This document shows, one piece after another, positions 25,403 through 39,000 of a stretch of DNA of 64,000 nucleotides (position 1 is its first letter; every line of letters starts with the position of its first letter). A program made the translations under genes and the position numbers. Source of the stretch: Clavelina lepadiformis. Its lineage: Eukaryota; Chordata; Ascidiacea; Aplousobranchia; Clavelinidae. The notes beneath the pieces are model-generated. The model had not been told where the DNA came from and searched no databases. It saw nothing but the letters and a program-made list of their open reading frames with translations. The stretch covers positions 3,286,977 through 3,350,976 of the forward strand of contig NC_135248.1 in NCBI RefSeq assembly GCF_947623445.1, read 5' to 3'.

Positions 25403-27926
25403 AGGATGTGGAAGTGGATGATGAAGTAAATTACTTTAAAGACAACCAGGCACTGACGTTATTGCCGGTGCAAATTTTTTACAAATACAGCAGCATCCAA
25501 TTATACTCTGCTTACTTGGCTTGGATTTCGCTTGTTCAAACTCTACAGGCAGCATAGCTGCTACCACGTTGTTTGTTTTATTGAAGAATATTCTCACATA
25601 ATGTGACAAGGTATTCAAGACATCATTTTAAATTTGACGAACCCTCGCCTTTGATTTGACGTAAAACTTTTTAGAACAAGTGCTGAGAATGGTTACCATG
25701 ACAAAGTCTGGCACGGTCGTTTTTGAAACTTTTCTCTTTTGCTAAGTCATGTGACAAGAAATGTTTACGTTTAAATATTCGTCACTTTAAAAGCTCATGC
25801 AGCAAATTTTGAGGTTTAAACTTGTGCATTTTCAGATGTTTCCGGTATAAAATATAAAAACAATATGTGCGTTTAGTTCAGCGAAATATACTTTGATTCG
25901 CGCATATGAACCATTTTGTTTTCTCTTTGGCGCTTCTTTCCCAGCCTGTAATTTTGATTGTAATTTTCTACACCATACCAAGTTGTGCTTTGTTAATAAC
26001 GTACTCATGGCTAGCCGGTGATCCACAACTGAACCATAATTTGCTGTTAAATTAAGCTAATGTTTGAAAACGCCTTACTGGTTGCCGCAGTAGATGCTTT
26101 GTACTTTTTTATCTCAAAGTTTCCAGTTTCCAGTCCAGCCCCGTTTTCGTATTTTGCTTTCAATGTCCTGTTATGGTGTACATGTACGTAATGCCGTAAA
26201 TCTTCGGTGTTTTTCAATGAATTTTGATCCGGGATGACCAGATTATATTTTAATAATCCTAACAGTACATACACCGCGGTTCATTAAATTTCATTTAATC
26301 CTGATTCGACTTCAATCTCGACAAATTTTTATTTTAGCTCTGCTATCTATTGTGTGGTGTAATCATTTCTGTAAAGGTATATTTACGTGTTTCCTATTAA
26401 ATGTAAGCATATATGTGAGTGTGAATACTTTGCGCCCTTGATTCTTTTGCATGTCATGGTTGCATTTTCTTTATCCTGTATTTGCAAGGGCGCACCCTAA
26501 TTGCTAGTGGTTTGGTAAGTTTCACTGTTAGGGACAGGATTTATACATTATTTCGTCATCCGGAGACAAACTAACGGTTAAGGCAAGTAATCAGCATGTC
26601 CGTTGTTATGGCCCTTATATAACTTATCCCCGAATACATAACAAATTATAACCAACTCAAACGCATTTTAAATGATTTCATTTTTTAATATTACGCAATA
26701 TAACAATCTAAACTCATAACGGAAGCGTACTTGACGTTCTTCCTAAACAGCCAGCAAAGTTACGGAATATTGGTGAGATACAAAACAGCGTAGTAGCTCT
26801 GCAACCAAATTTAAACATAATTGTAGGTGAAAGTTTCAAAGGTCACCGTTGTATGAAGCAAAATGTTGTTTACACGGGCCTTCAGCTCTTTGATGTGACA
26901 TGGTTTTTTGATATACCCAAGTATGATGATTTAATCACTTTCCTTTGACGATTTCCACCTCAATTTGCTCGACGTTTGTGAATAACAATGAGTCATTATT
27001 ACATTTAATAAAGATTCATTACAGCACCTTGGAGCTGACCAACGCTGACTTCAGCAGCAAATGATAAGGGCGCCTCATAGAGGAAAAATTCAAGATGAAA
27101 GCCCAGCTGTGAATCATTTTCAATATTTGGAAGACTAAAGGACTGCGCAAGATCAATTAAACATGATTGTACCAACGTTGAACAAATAGTGTTATCAAAA
27201 GTGTTTTTCTACAGGTGTTTTTTCTTGCCGGAAACAAAGTTGATCCCCTCACCTAAATTCCCCCAAAATCTATATTTTACAAACTGTCCCACTTTAAACT
27301 TTTCTGGTCACACAACTTCAACAAGGATTCAAATAGAACGAGTTAGCTTATATGGTCCGCCTAGGCAGGAAAGTTTCGTTTAAAATCAGGAACTGAAACA
27401 GGACGATTAAATTTATTTGTACTGCAGCAAAAATCGCTATTTGGTACTGATAAGTGGCCACTATACGTTTACACATGCGCATACGTGCGGTGGTGTAAAA
27501 GCAGCTTACGAAAAGATTTACGCACGCTTTTCAAGTTAAACTAATTTTATCAAAATCTGAAAAAGGTTTCTTCTACTGTATTAACAATTATTTATTATTA
27601 TTAACACAATCTAGTTGCTTGGTAGAGTTGGTATAAAGCGCTCACTCGCTCCCGCCGTTAAGCGATATCTGTGATACCTGTTTGTTGTTTCCCAGGACGC
27701 CCCTCAGAAAGATCACCTTTCTATCACCCACCAGCTTCCAAGTAGAAGATTCTTTGTATGTTCTGAGTCTGACTCCAGAACCTGCAGACGGCCACATACT
27801 TGAAAGCCGGAATTGCCATTGTTTGATAACGACATTTAGTGACCGGAATTTATAAAAATTAAAATAACGCCAGAAGCGCTAAAGCCCTTTTATATCGTTT
27901 GTGAAACGCTTAGAAACGCAAGGTGG
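25403..27926. other. Gap without a recognisable gene
   Basis: Open frames here are short and without motifs. A tRNA A-box-like string occurs at 27620-27630, but no B box follows, so no RNA gene is called. Confidence 0.45.
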
Positions 27927-27934
27927 CTTTTTCT

Positions 27935-30360
27935 CAGGGCTTTGGAGCCGGAGCCTGGAGCCCCGGAACCGTGCATTTTCAACGGAGCTGGAGCCGGAGC
28001 TCTACTTCAAATTCAAATGGAGCTGGAGTCAGTTGTTTGAAAAATAGCTCCGGCTTCGATGTATTTTATAAGATGCTATGTTACTAGCCTACTACCATTG
28101 ACTGAATTCACATAATTTAAAAGCAACCCTTCACAAAATTAGGAATTGTTGCCTCTTTGGCGCCACCTTTTCTAATTAACTCAGGTTGCTGGGGATTTGA
28201 CAGCAGAGAGCAGAGCAGTCACATGTTCATAGCTGCAAAGCTGCTACCGATGGTATTCACCACTGACTGACTGATTTGATAGTTTTCACTCAGGTATTAA
28301 AATTGACTTTAAATGGTGTAAGTTATGTTTTACAAGTACTGTAGTTCCTTTAGCTTAAATTGAAAAAAATTAAGAAATTTGTGCAGCCAAATTAGGATTA
28401 AAAATGTTTAATTTGGAACGTCACATAGAACGGCATCACCCTGATATTTTCAAAACTGTTCTTGAAGAGCAACCAAACAACAAAGAAGATATTCAAGACA
28501 GCAGCACAAGTAAACAACAAATGCTTTCACAATACTTCCACAGTGAAAAAATTAATGTGTCAATGACAAAAGAAAAATTGAAACGACATCTCATTCAATT
28601 GGTTGTTGATAATGGTGTAGCTCTTACACTCTTCTCTTCACCGGCATTTGTAGGTTTGCATGGAGAAATGGCTGAAAAACTTGGTGTTTCACTATCAAGT
28701 ATAAGAAATATGATTCTATGTGAAGCTGAGAAACAGAAAAAAAAATTAAAAGAGGATTTAAGAGATAAATTTTTGTTTTTGAAACTGGATGCATGCACAA
28801 AACACAGAATAAACTATTTTGCAGTAAATGCTCAGTTTGTTGACTCTAAAAATGAAGTGAGCATCTTTACATTGGCAGTAAAAGACACAGAGAGCCAACA
28901 CTCTAGCGATTTTATCAAAAGGATGGTTAAAGATGTTCTCAATGACTTTGACATATCCAAGCAACAAGTACTGGCAATAGTAACCGACAATGCTTCCAAC
29001 ATGACTCTAGCAGTTGAGAAATTGGCTGAAGACTGTGTTGTTGATGAAAATGAAGATGATGTTGAAGTAGAGGACATCCCAACTTTAGATGAAATAAATA
29101 CGTTGGCTTTTGCATACCATTCAGAGTTTAAAAACATGTTGCATATGCGATGTGCTGCCCATACATTGCAGCTAGCAATCCGTGATGGGTTAAAAGTGAG
29201 ACATGTTGCTTCACTGATCAGCAAAATTCGCCAGGTTGTGATAGCTGCAAGAACTCCGAAAATTGATGCAATTTTGAGGAAAAAAAACAATAAAGGGGCT
29301 ATTAATGACCAAGCTACAAGTTGGGTTAGTACATACCTTATGCTTGAACGCCTTCTTGAACTGAAACCTGTCTTGGTAGACATTGCACATCCAGATGTAT
29401 CACTGTCTGATGGTCAATGGAATGAAGTAAAACAGCTGGAAGAGTTGCTTCGCCATCCTTTCGTCACAACCAAAAAACTGCAGGCTTCCGATTTGACGCC
29501 AGGGTCATTTTTGAAAGAATGGAAAAAACTACTTTTCCAGTTTTCACAAATTCGTGGCAATTTGGCTGATGCCATAAGAACATCCATGGAGCGTCATGAG
29601 CAGGCGCTTCTCGCCAATGATGTGCTGCTGGCAGCAGTATATGTTGACCCGATGTACAGGGTAATATTGAATGATGAGCAACATTCAAAAGGGAAAGCTA
29701 CTTTACTCGAAATTGCTCTGTCTATGAAGGATCATGGAGAAAGTAGATTAGGTAAAAATCTGTCACAAGGTGGAAATCAAACCAACAGGGTAGAATCAGC
29801 AAACTTTTCACCCACCTCCGAAGATGAGGACTTTGAAAAAATTCGAGATCGGGAAGCAAAACGTCGCAAAATTGCAGCAGATTCTACACATGGAAGTGCA
29901 CATCAACGGTATAAAATGGACTTTACCAATGCATTATCCAATATCGAAAATATTGATAGGTCCTCAAAAGTGGCTGTCATGGATGCAATTTCCATGTACC
30001 CAGACATTCTGCAAAAAGTGGCGTACTCAGTCACAGCTTTGCCACCAACACAAGTGAGTGTGGAGAGACTTTTCTCCGCATTGCGCATCATTCGCTCAGA
30101 TTTAAGATGCTCGATGAAAGAAGACTTGACAGAGGCAATATTATTTCTTCGCATGAATGGTTTTTGAGCTTTGTGCAGAAATAAATGTTTTGTGTTCATT
30201 AATTGTGTTGTTTTGTTTGTGATTATTTTGAAACGCTAGATATTCCTAATTGAGCGTTCATCCTTAAAACTCAGTTTTTTACGTAATGTAGCCGGAGCAG
30301 TGGTATTAATGAGCGTTGGAGCTGGAGCAATTTATTATTTACGCCTGCTCCAAAGCCCTG
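27935..30360 (+). mobile_element. hAT DNA transposon, nearly intact
   Basis: The left end is CAGGGCTTTGGAGCCGGAGC; the right end read inward is CAGGGCTTTGGAGCAGGCGT, so the first 14 bases match exactly. The flanking octamers are CTTTTTCT (27927-27934) and CTTTTGTT (30361-30368), matching at 6 of 8 positions, as for an ageing 8-bp target duplication. GGAGC/GGAGCCGG motifs repeat just inside both ends. A single long transposase frame fills the interior, so the element may be autonomous or only recently disabled. Confidence 0.88.
28404..30167 (+). CDS. hAT family transposase
   Basis: A 587-residue intact frame. It begins with the second half of a BED zinc finger (FNLERHIERHHPD). The frame is open upstream of the ATG and a TTTGTGCAG acceptor precedes it, so a short 5' exon may supply the BED cysteines. 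The RNase H-like core shows LKLDACTKHRINYF for the first catalytic Asp and VLAIVTDNASNM for the second. An acidic insertion (DENEDDVEVED) follows. The C-terminal hAT dimerisation region is intact: PPTQVSVERLFSALRIIR ending EAILFLRMN. The protein excises and reinserts elements carrying the matching terminal repeats. I see no stops or frameshifts. Confidence 0.93.
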   Translation: MFNLERHIERHHPDIFKTVLEEQPNNKEDIQDSSTSKQQMLSQYFHSEKINVSMTKEKLKRHLIQLVVDNGVALTLFSSPAFVGLHGEMAEKLGVSLSSIRNMILCEAEKQKKKLKEDLRDKFLFLKLDACTKHRINYFAVNAQFVDSKNEVSIFTLAVKDTESQHSSDFIKRMVKDVLNDFDISKQQVLAIVTDNASNMTLAVEKLAEDCVVDENEDDVEVEDIPTLDEINTLAFAYHSEFKNMLHMRCAAHTLQLAIRDGLKVRHVASLISKIRQVVIAARTPKIDAILRKKNNKGAINDQATSWVSTYLMLERLLELKPVLVDIAHPDVSLSDGQWNEVKQLEELLRHPFVTTKKLQASDLTPGSFLKEWKKLLFQFSQIRGNLADAIRTSMERHEQALLANDVLLAAVYVDPMYRVILNDEQHSKGKATLLEIALSMKDHGESRLGKNLSQGGNQTNRVESANFSPTSEDEDFEKIRDREAKRRKIAADSTHGSAHQRYKMDFTNALSNIENIDRSSKVAVMDAISMYPDILQKVAYSVTALPPTQVSVERLFSALRIIRSDLRCSMKEDLTEAILFLRMNGF

Positions 30361-30368
30361 CTTTTGTT

Positions 30369-33300
30369 TTTCTTGCGGCATTTATGTCATCACACTAAGC
30401 ACCAATTTTGTGGAAACCATTGCCAATAGGAACTTTTTGCAAAGTTCATTGAACTTTCCTAGCATATCAGTGCTTTGACAAGTTATAAAATTTATGATTA
30501 GGTATCATTTATATTCATGTAAAGGTTCCATTATCACGCGATCCAATCTTAACGAACAGTCTCTGTTTTAAAGGATTTGGACGATGCGAGAAAGATCGAC
30601 GACAACCTCCACCGAAAATCGAACGCAAGACCTTCATGCTTGGTGATGGAAAATTTTCACAAGCATTTCATTGCTGGGTAGCAACTAGTGAAAAAAAGTT
30701 GAATTGAACAAAGAAGGAATTACCGCATAAAATTATATTAAAAAGATAATTTTCAGAAAATCTTCAAGTAGTTAGTCACTTGATGTTGACAGGATCATAC
30801 ATAAATGCATTTAACAACTGTTATAACTATTATTTCGAGGTCCATTAAACTGCTACGAAGAACGCAAGCTGATTCAATTCCATGCAAGTATTGAATCAAG
30901 TAAAATGATTCCAGTGTCTATCTTGCGTTAGGTTAGAGGTATCTTATATCGCTTTAACGTTTGGGCCGCGCTTGGCAATCATTTGGGTTTTTGTTGGAAA
31001 GACTGTGGTAAGCTCTTTTAGCACCTATAAGTTGCTCCTGAGATAGAAAAAATAAAAATTACGGTAAATGTAAGGCAAGTGGGGGACTTTTTTGTCCGGC
31101 CGAAAGTGAAAAAAACATTAATTTATTACAATTTGGATTAAATCATCAAATCAAGATAAATCAATCAAGTCAAAATAAAATAGAATTTTAGTTTTGTTAT
31201 TTATGCTACTTCATATTTCGAGAATATCATTGTATGACTTGGTTTACTTGGCTGGTTTTATTTTCACTTAAACCAACATGTGTTACTTTTCGTAATCATA
31301 GAAATAAAACTGCTTCTGATTGACCGTACACGTACAGTGTTCGCCAATGCCTAATCAGCCAGCAGGAGGTTCATCAGCTGTTATCACCTTTCACGACGAG
31401 AACGTGGAGATTTTAATAATATTATAATAATTTTAATCTAATAATAACTAATAAGAATAATTTTGCTAAAGATTGGTATTTCTGATTATTTATAGCCTGC
31501 GATAAAGAGCTACAAACATAGGCTACTTATTTATCTGCTGCTTATCTAAAGGAAAAAACCATGAACTAATTGTTAGCTTTTTGACGGTAAACATCCTTGA
31601 AACGTGAAAAGCAATGGGGCAGTTGTCGTTACCCTTCGAAGGCAATCAAACCATTCATGTTTTTGATTTTTGAACTTATTCTTTGCGCTGTGCATACAGT
31701 ACTAGGTTGTAATTTTAATGCTTAATGTGTGATTGGCAAAAATTAAATTGGCACGCAGACGAGTTATTAATCTTAGCATTTTCTTTGTTTCGGGTTTATT
31801 TGAAACGTTATTTTTTAAACGAAGCAAGTTTTAAGAAAGCTATAATAAGTCTGGCCACTTTCATGTTTAAATTTTTAATGAAATGGATCGTACTGAGATG
31901 CTAACAGCTGTCGACATACAAAACAGGTCAACTGGAACGGTTACACAGAATAAATTAATTTGTCGAAAATGCTTCACCATCTGTGATTTTAACAGATCTC
32001 TGCGGGAGTTTATTAAGAATCAAACGTTGACCAATCAGAAAAAAGAAAGCGCTGTCGTGTTTGTCATTTTTGGTGTCACTTTGCCGCGTTTTTGCTGAAA
32101 GCAGCATCAACTGTAAACTAGCAGCGAGCAAAACTTAACCATTGTGAGCTTGTTGGTCGGGCAACGCTGTCTAAATTCTACCGGCAAAACCAGTTAAAGA
32201 CAAAGCAACGGCTAGGCGCAAACAGATGCGTAGTATCGACAGTGCATCGTTTCGAATTTCGAGTATTATGCCAAATGTTTATTTTAATAGAGTTAAGCTA
32301 TGTACGGTAATTTTAGTTTTAAAGGTTGTAGGCTTATAGTTGGCTGCATCTGGCGCAGCAGTAAACCGTTCTACAACATACTGATAATGATGAACTGTTA
32401 CTCTTTTTAAGGTGAGTGGTATTTCCAAGACGTTGCGTTACATAAAACAAGATAAACAAAAGAAATCCTATAATGTGTTCATCATGCGTAAGATATGTAA
32501 ATATGCATATTTCTTAAACCAAAGTTACTCTGCAAAAACTGTTCTGCATAGCTGACTGCAAATTTTAACCAGCTATTTATGTTTGTGCATGTAATAACAT
32601 AGAAATGTATAAGAGCGCGTAGAAAAACGTAATCACGATAAATACTGCAATAAATGCAAAAAAATACTAGAGGGTTTCCTTATCACCCGTGAAATTAATG
32701 GAAAGGTGCTAACTGCCCAAGTTCTTACGAATAGGTTTGTGAATTATTTTTGTAAATCTCTGCTCGGTATTTTAGTACCTCTTTCGGGATTCCATTAACA
32801 AGAGTGGATTTATTTTTGTGATTGTGCCTTGTGTGTAAAGATTTTGGTAAGTACTATTTGGCTACAAAGAATGTTTATACTAATTTGAATGAAAATTATT
32901 TTGTTTTAGATACACACATGGTTGTCTGCAGAGTGAGATTATTTGAAGGTTTTTCAACTACAAAATGGGCGTCATAGGCTGGTAAAAAGCGGCGATGCAT
33001 GGAGTGCTGTAACATTTTGCAAGGTGAGATTGCATGAACATTTACTACTGCGGGTGAGCTTTATGGCGGGCACCTATAAGATTATTAATTGATGCATTTA
33101 CTTAAAACGTAAACCTTTATTTTAAAAACGATCTAACTTGTAAGCACCGTTAAATAGTACTGTAGGCATGACTGCAACACAACTGGGGCGTAGGGATACT
33201 CTTTGGGGTGTGGCGCGGGTTTAACCACTTTTTACAAGCCGTATCAAGCTGCTCAAAAGGTACAAGAGGCTTTTTTGTCAAGAAAGATAAACGAATAAAA

Positions 33301-33699
33301 AATCGGAATAATTGAAATCATCTAGCATACTAAATAACTAAGAGTTCGTTGCAACAACCGTAACGGTGAATAGTTTTGTCAAGTTTTTTCATTCATTTGA
33401 ACAAGCTGGCTGACAGCCTTAGTAAACCTAGTAAAATACTGGGAACGTGTAACTATATCTATGTAGTAAAAATTCCACTGCATGGGTTTCATTTCCGGTT
33501 TGTGTGATACCAACAACTCTACAAATAGAATTTTCGACTCCCACGCGTGGCGTTCAACTTGAAATAAATAAGAAGCGAAAAGAAAGTAAACGCACGGTGG
33601 CAGCAAAAGGCCAGAAGCGCGCTGACTACTGCGGTATTCACTGCTCAAGCAGCTGCATGGCCAAATGCTGATGAAACGGGGTTTGGCGCCGCCCTATGT
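30369..33699. other. Gap without a recognisable gene
   Basis: AT-rich sequence with only short open frames and no domain or convincing exon pair on either strand. Confidence 0.45.
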
Positions 33700-34440
33700 A
33701 AAATAAAGTAGAGTCGTAAACAAGTTGTAAACTCGAGTCGCAAATCAAGTTCAGTCATTTATGTAACTTCTTAGAAAGGTTCTCGCCTCATTATACGACT
33801 CTGTCAAAAGGCATAGAAAGAAACTTTATGTTTATTGATATTACTCTAGAATGCATGAAAGATAGCTGCTTAAAAACTACAATTTGTCAATAATTTTGAA
33901 ATTTTTAGATAATGTTGAGACTTTGAATCGGTTTACCATTTAACGATGAATAAACCTGAAGCAATTGCCCAAAAATATTAGTTTTCCAATGGACATAGTT
34001 TTTGTTTGTTAATTTAGTGTTTTAACTTTTTGCGAAATCAGATCTGTTTAGCAAAAAACAGTGATAAAAGCTAGAGTCGTTATAACGCCTCGCTCAAGGG
34101 CGCTTTAGCCAATGTTATGAGGTCTTAAAAAATTAAGTGTGAAAACGCAAGTCGTATGGTAACCACTCGAGTCGATTTAAGTTGCATTTTCCAATGATTT
34201 AACTCGAGTCACATTATGGTATGGTGTGACAGCCAAAGATTTGCGCCTTAGAAAACAGAAGCCACCAATGTTTTCATAACAAGTTACAGTTGCTAGAAAG
34301 ACATGATTAAATTTCGGACAGCTTTAATGAATGGCCCATCAATTTCACGCAGCACCCAATGATGCCGTCAACAAACTTTATGGAGTTTATGTCATTGGCT
34401 AGAGTCATAGCTTAGACTTAGAGTCTTAGACTGACGAGAG
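33700..34440. repeat. Second degenerate CGAGTC/GACTCG-rich region
   Basis: The motifs AGAGTCGTAAAC, AACTCGAGTCGC, CACTCGAGTCGA, AACTCGAGTCAC and AGAGTCTTAGACT are scattered over about 740 bases. They echo the cluster at 15.3-15.7 kb, including its terminal AGAGTCTTAG string in the opposite orientation. This is probably an old, larger relative of the same element. Boundaries are approximate. Confidence 0.35.
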
Positions 34441-35695
34441 TTAAGAATAAACCTAGCTACATGACTAGATTTGTTTGAGAAAGAAAAGATGACTTGCTTA
34501 CAATTTTGAACAATGTAGGCTACTATCAAAAGAGGGGTCATCTAAAGTGATGGTTTTCGGTGTAAAAATTAGTTGACCGCGGGGATACGCCTGTTACGTC
34601 AAAAATGAAAAGTGATCATAATTAACCGTAAGTTTAAAATAATTTTGACAGAACAGACAGACAGAAAGCTTTTCGCAAATATTGCAAAACGATTTCGCCC
34701 AAAAAACACAGCACTTACCGAAACAATCAAGACGACCTTTTGTGCATCGAAGAGACGAGTAAAACCTTTCGACCTTTACAAAAAAATTTGTTCACAATTT
34801 ATTTAAAATTTCCTTGTCCCCGGCCCCTGCGGTAAATTTTAACTTACGCTGAATCAATGTTATGTAGTGATTGGTAAAAAAAGTATTTGAAATCTTCCAT
34901 ATTCCGAACAAATGCATGCAAAAAGCGTTTACTTTCTCTGGGTATTTATTTCACTTGAAACTCAAAATAATTAAATTAAAACTAGTGGACGATAGAAATG
35001 AGCATAACTGATGCACCACATAAACATAAGGTTGGCGAAAGCCGTTTCTATCCCACCATAACAATGATTACTATATAAGATATATGGTTTGGGGTAACCG
35101 AACATCAAAATAGCAAGTTTAAGTAACTTGGAGGTTTAAGTAAGAGCGAGGTTACATAGTGCGTAAGTGCAATACCGTAGCCACTATATGATACGTATTG
35201 GCACTTAAAGGCTAACATTGAATTATCTTCAGACCAATTTTTATCATTAACGTAATACCATAAAATTTAAGCCATGATAATGTATAAAGATACGATAGCC
35301 TAATTTACTGTATAGCCTATGGTTAAAGCTGTTATATACCAGTTATATTAATTCATAATTCCCAAAAATCCTCTTTTCTAACTTGCCATAAAACGCTTAA
35401 CTTGTGTTGGTGGAAATTTAGTTTAACAACACAGCCACAATTTAACAATGGTAGTTGTAATTGAACGATTCAATAATGGTAACTTTGCTAGCTTGCACGC
35501 AAGAATTGATTGAGAAATAGCCAATGAAATGAAAAGTGTAAGATCGGCTATATACATCTATACCAAGGCGAAAAAAAGTCGGGAAACACTCATTTACAGT
35601 GGATTACTTTAACCAGTCTGCAAATAATTAGGACTTCTTCCCAACTTAGTTACAGGGTAACAAAAGTGACTGCATCACGCAACTATACTGTAGCC

Positions 35696-36004
35696 CAGGG
35701 GTCCGCAAATACTTTTTGGCGCGTACCTTAAAAAATAGCTCTAAATTCTCGCGACCCAAGCATTTTTTTAGAGTATAATTTTGTGGAAAATACTATGTAA
35801 TTAATTAGACTACTATAGACAGTAGCTATTTTCTTGCACAAAATTGTGTGAAACTTAGCTCATAAAACCGTAAAGTAAATGAATACATTTATTCTACCTA
35901 ATGCGAACTAAGGGCTTTGTGTTGAAAACAATAAATATTAAATAAATATTAGTTAAAATATTTTGCGACCCAGACTGGAAGGTCTCACTATTTGCGGAAC
36001 CCTG
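35696..36004. mobile_element. hAT MITE, 309 bp
   Basis: The left end is CAGGGGTCCGCAAATA; the right end read inward is CAGGGTTCCGCAAATA. The 8-bp target duplication is CTGTAGCC (35688-35695) against CTGTAACC (36005-36012), a 7 of 8 match. The interior is non-coding. Confidence 0.9.
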
Positions 36005-36012
36005 CTGTAACC

Positions 36013-39000
36013 TACTGTAAATGGTTATTCATGCGTTGTCGAAATAACGGGGAAATCCCTATGTTAGTATACAATATTTTTTACCAAGAGAAAGGAAATT
36101 ACAAATCGTTTCGCATTATTTCAAGGTAAGCTGGTCACCGTTATTGGAAAATACAACAACTCTTCAAACAAACAATCAACAACAAAAATATAGAAAAGCT
36201 AACCCGACAATATTATAGCCTTTTAAGTACAGTGAATTACTGTAGTCTGAGAAAGTTAGATAAAACGTGGTGCAATCTTTTTCAACTGCCTGTACGTTTC
36301 TTGTTAGGTCAAATAGGTTTGTTTAGTTAATTTTTTTATTATATTTATCAGCAGTTAAACAGTGTTTAAATAATTTAGTTTTACCTACTTAAACATAATT
36401 ATCACGTTTAGGGCAAGAGAATGCACACATTTTGATAACTTTGCTGTTTGTATTTTAAGTTACAAACTTACAATAAAATAATTTTGGTATTTAGTTTTTG
36501 TCAAAGGCTAGCCTATCTTCGTTAAAAGCAAAGCTAATAAATTTACTTTAGCAAAGCACTGTGTGCGCAAAACAGTATTACCTGTTGCTTTGTGTTTCCT
36601 TGTTGTTTTACGATCTACATAAGTTTTGACAACAATACATGGTTTTATATATGAATCTTTTGTATGCCCATAACCATAGAAGCGGCACATTATATCTCTG
36701 TTCATGTTTGTCACTTTGTCTTTCTCTTACTTTCATTGCTGAGCGTTGACTTTCTCCCTGGTACGGGTATAGTTACAGGTGTATTTAGTTTCGTTAAGGT
36801 TCCCTAAATATTCAGCAATTCGAAAATTATGAGCTTTCGCAAAGAACCCTTGAATGATTACGAAACCGAAATTTAAACTTCAAATGTGCTTACCGACGTA
36901 AGCGTACTGTATGTACCATGCAGGATAAGCGAAACAAGGCTAAGCCCTCAGCTCAAGCTTGAAACATACGCGATGGCACGTATCAAGAAAGTCGGCATTA
37001 AAACTTTGCATGGCCACTAAACCCAAATATCTAATTTATGAACGAGTAAATAAAAATTACATCGATGCCATCCTGCAGTCCAATGAAGAAACGTAGCCCA
37101 AGAAGACCTAGATCTAGGTCCTAGAGCATGTACTGCTGGTATAGGTTCACACCTCTCAGTTTAGCCGGATCATTCACAGGTTTGGTTCTTTTCCCATACC
37201 AAAGTGGATCAACTATTGCGTTGATTTTACTGCAATCTTTTTTTCCGGTGTACGTCCTGATAAATGCGTCATGTTATACAGAGTTATCCATAGATGTTAA
37301 GATTCCGCTTTGGTAATTTTGCTTCTTAGGTCTCTTTTCTCATCTGAATATCGTAATTAGTTTGGTGGATAAAAAGTCAAAGAATATGGTTTGACGAGAC
37401 CACCTGTACTAAATAATGCCTTTATACTTAGCTTTATTAAACGTAAAATCATTCATCTGAAATAATAGAATAAGGATAAGCAAAGCAACACAGCCTCACA
37501 GCTCAAAGGATGTTCATTGGTCACAATGTAAACCGTTAATTAGTCGTAGTCTACAACGAAGAAAAACACACTTGTCCGAATCAGAAACAAAACACAAGAA
37601 ATAATTAAGATAAAACGAGGCGAGTTAACAAAGGACTCGAGTCATTACTCCATCCATTAGCTTTCTGTTTTGTGGAAATATTTGTCCTTCCTAGTATTTT
37701 TCTTTTTTCTCACTGCTTAAAAGCTATTCAAAACTTCCATAAACGGCTAACCAGTAGTTCACAAGAAGTTTAATACTGAAATAAAACTTTATTCTTTCTT
37801 CACACGGTAATATAACAATTAATACAGAAAATTAAGGTGAGAGAGGCTTCACACGCCGTGTACAGTTAGCTCTGGAATTTTAACAACATACGGCGTACAT
37901 ACAAAATGTGCTTATGCTCGCATAGAAGCAATTTTCGATTTGGGTTGAACTGCGACAAATTTCGAACTCATACTACTGTTACTAGATTAAGTACTGTATA
38001 ACGGTGACAGCTAAAAATGCAATTATGCCACAGCGGTCACGCTGCCCTAAAACACACTTACTAGGTTCCAGGCAAACCGACAGAATGTGTAGGAAAATAC
38101 AAAGTATACATGAAAACGCAACATGAAAAAGAGAGTATACGAGAATACTAAAGGTTAGTTACTAGAGATACTCGTGAGGAACGAAATGAACTACGCTTCA
38201 CAATAAGCGGGGACAGGAAAAACCGGCAAAAGATATGGATTGTGAACACCAATAAATTGTCTTGAATTCTCACGAGAAGATATTTCTACAATTAATTTAA
38301 ACATTGTGCACAAAAGAAATCAATAAAGTAGTTTGCTTATAATAAACTAGCTTGCAATAAATATAATTCAACGACAAAATGGGCCGTCGATAAACACTAG
38401 CGGACATTGTACAACAGCCAATTCCTGAGCGACGTTGCCGATCCGTCCGGTACTTTCTTCTGATTAACGGGGAGATGACCGTTGTTGTCATTAAATAAAT
38501 TAAGGCCACTTGAGTGTAGAATGCACGGAACAGATGGAACTACATGTCGAAACACAAACATGGCATGCATTTTACGTGCGTGCGCGCGGAAGGGAAAGGT
38601 TCAATGCGGGCAAGACAAACAAAAATATAAACTCGCAATTAATTTCATCAAAACAGGTATTTCATTTTCGCGGCGCCCAGTTTTATTCAGTGAATAAAAT
38701 CGCTTAACATCTACAAACAAATTGTTATACAGGAGTATGTCGCCAGTTGCAAGCGCAAGTCGTACTTGCAATGCCAACGTGTTGGGAACAGGTGAAATTA
38801 GCATACGACTTCTACTGTAACAAGGAAAAGCGCCTAGAAAATACGTGGAAAAGCTTTCGCACTAATGACTAAAAGGCAGATATGCGCGTTTTCAAGCTTT
38901 TTATGGGGTGTTTAAAATGCATAGAATGGTATTCTTTTCGTTCGCGGACAAGAGTTAGAAGAAACTGGGAAAACGAATATGGATCAATTTGCATAAGATC

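Noticed and set aside
27620..27630. tRNA A-box-like TGGTAGAGTTG
   Set aside because: No B box or cloverleaf follows at the right distance.
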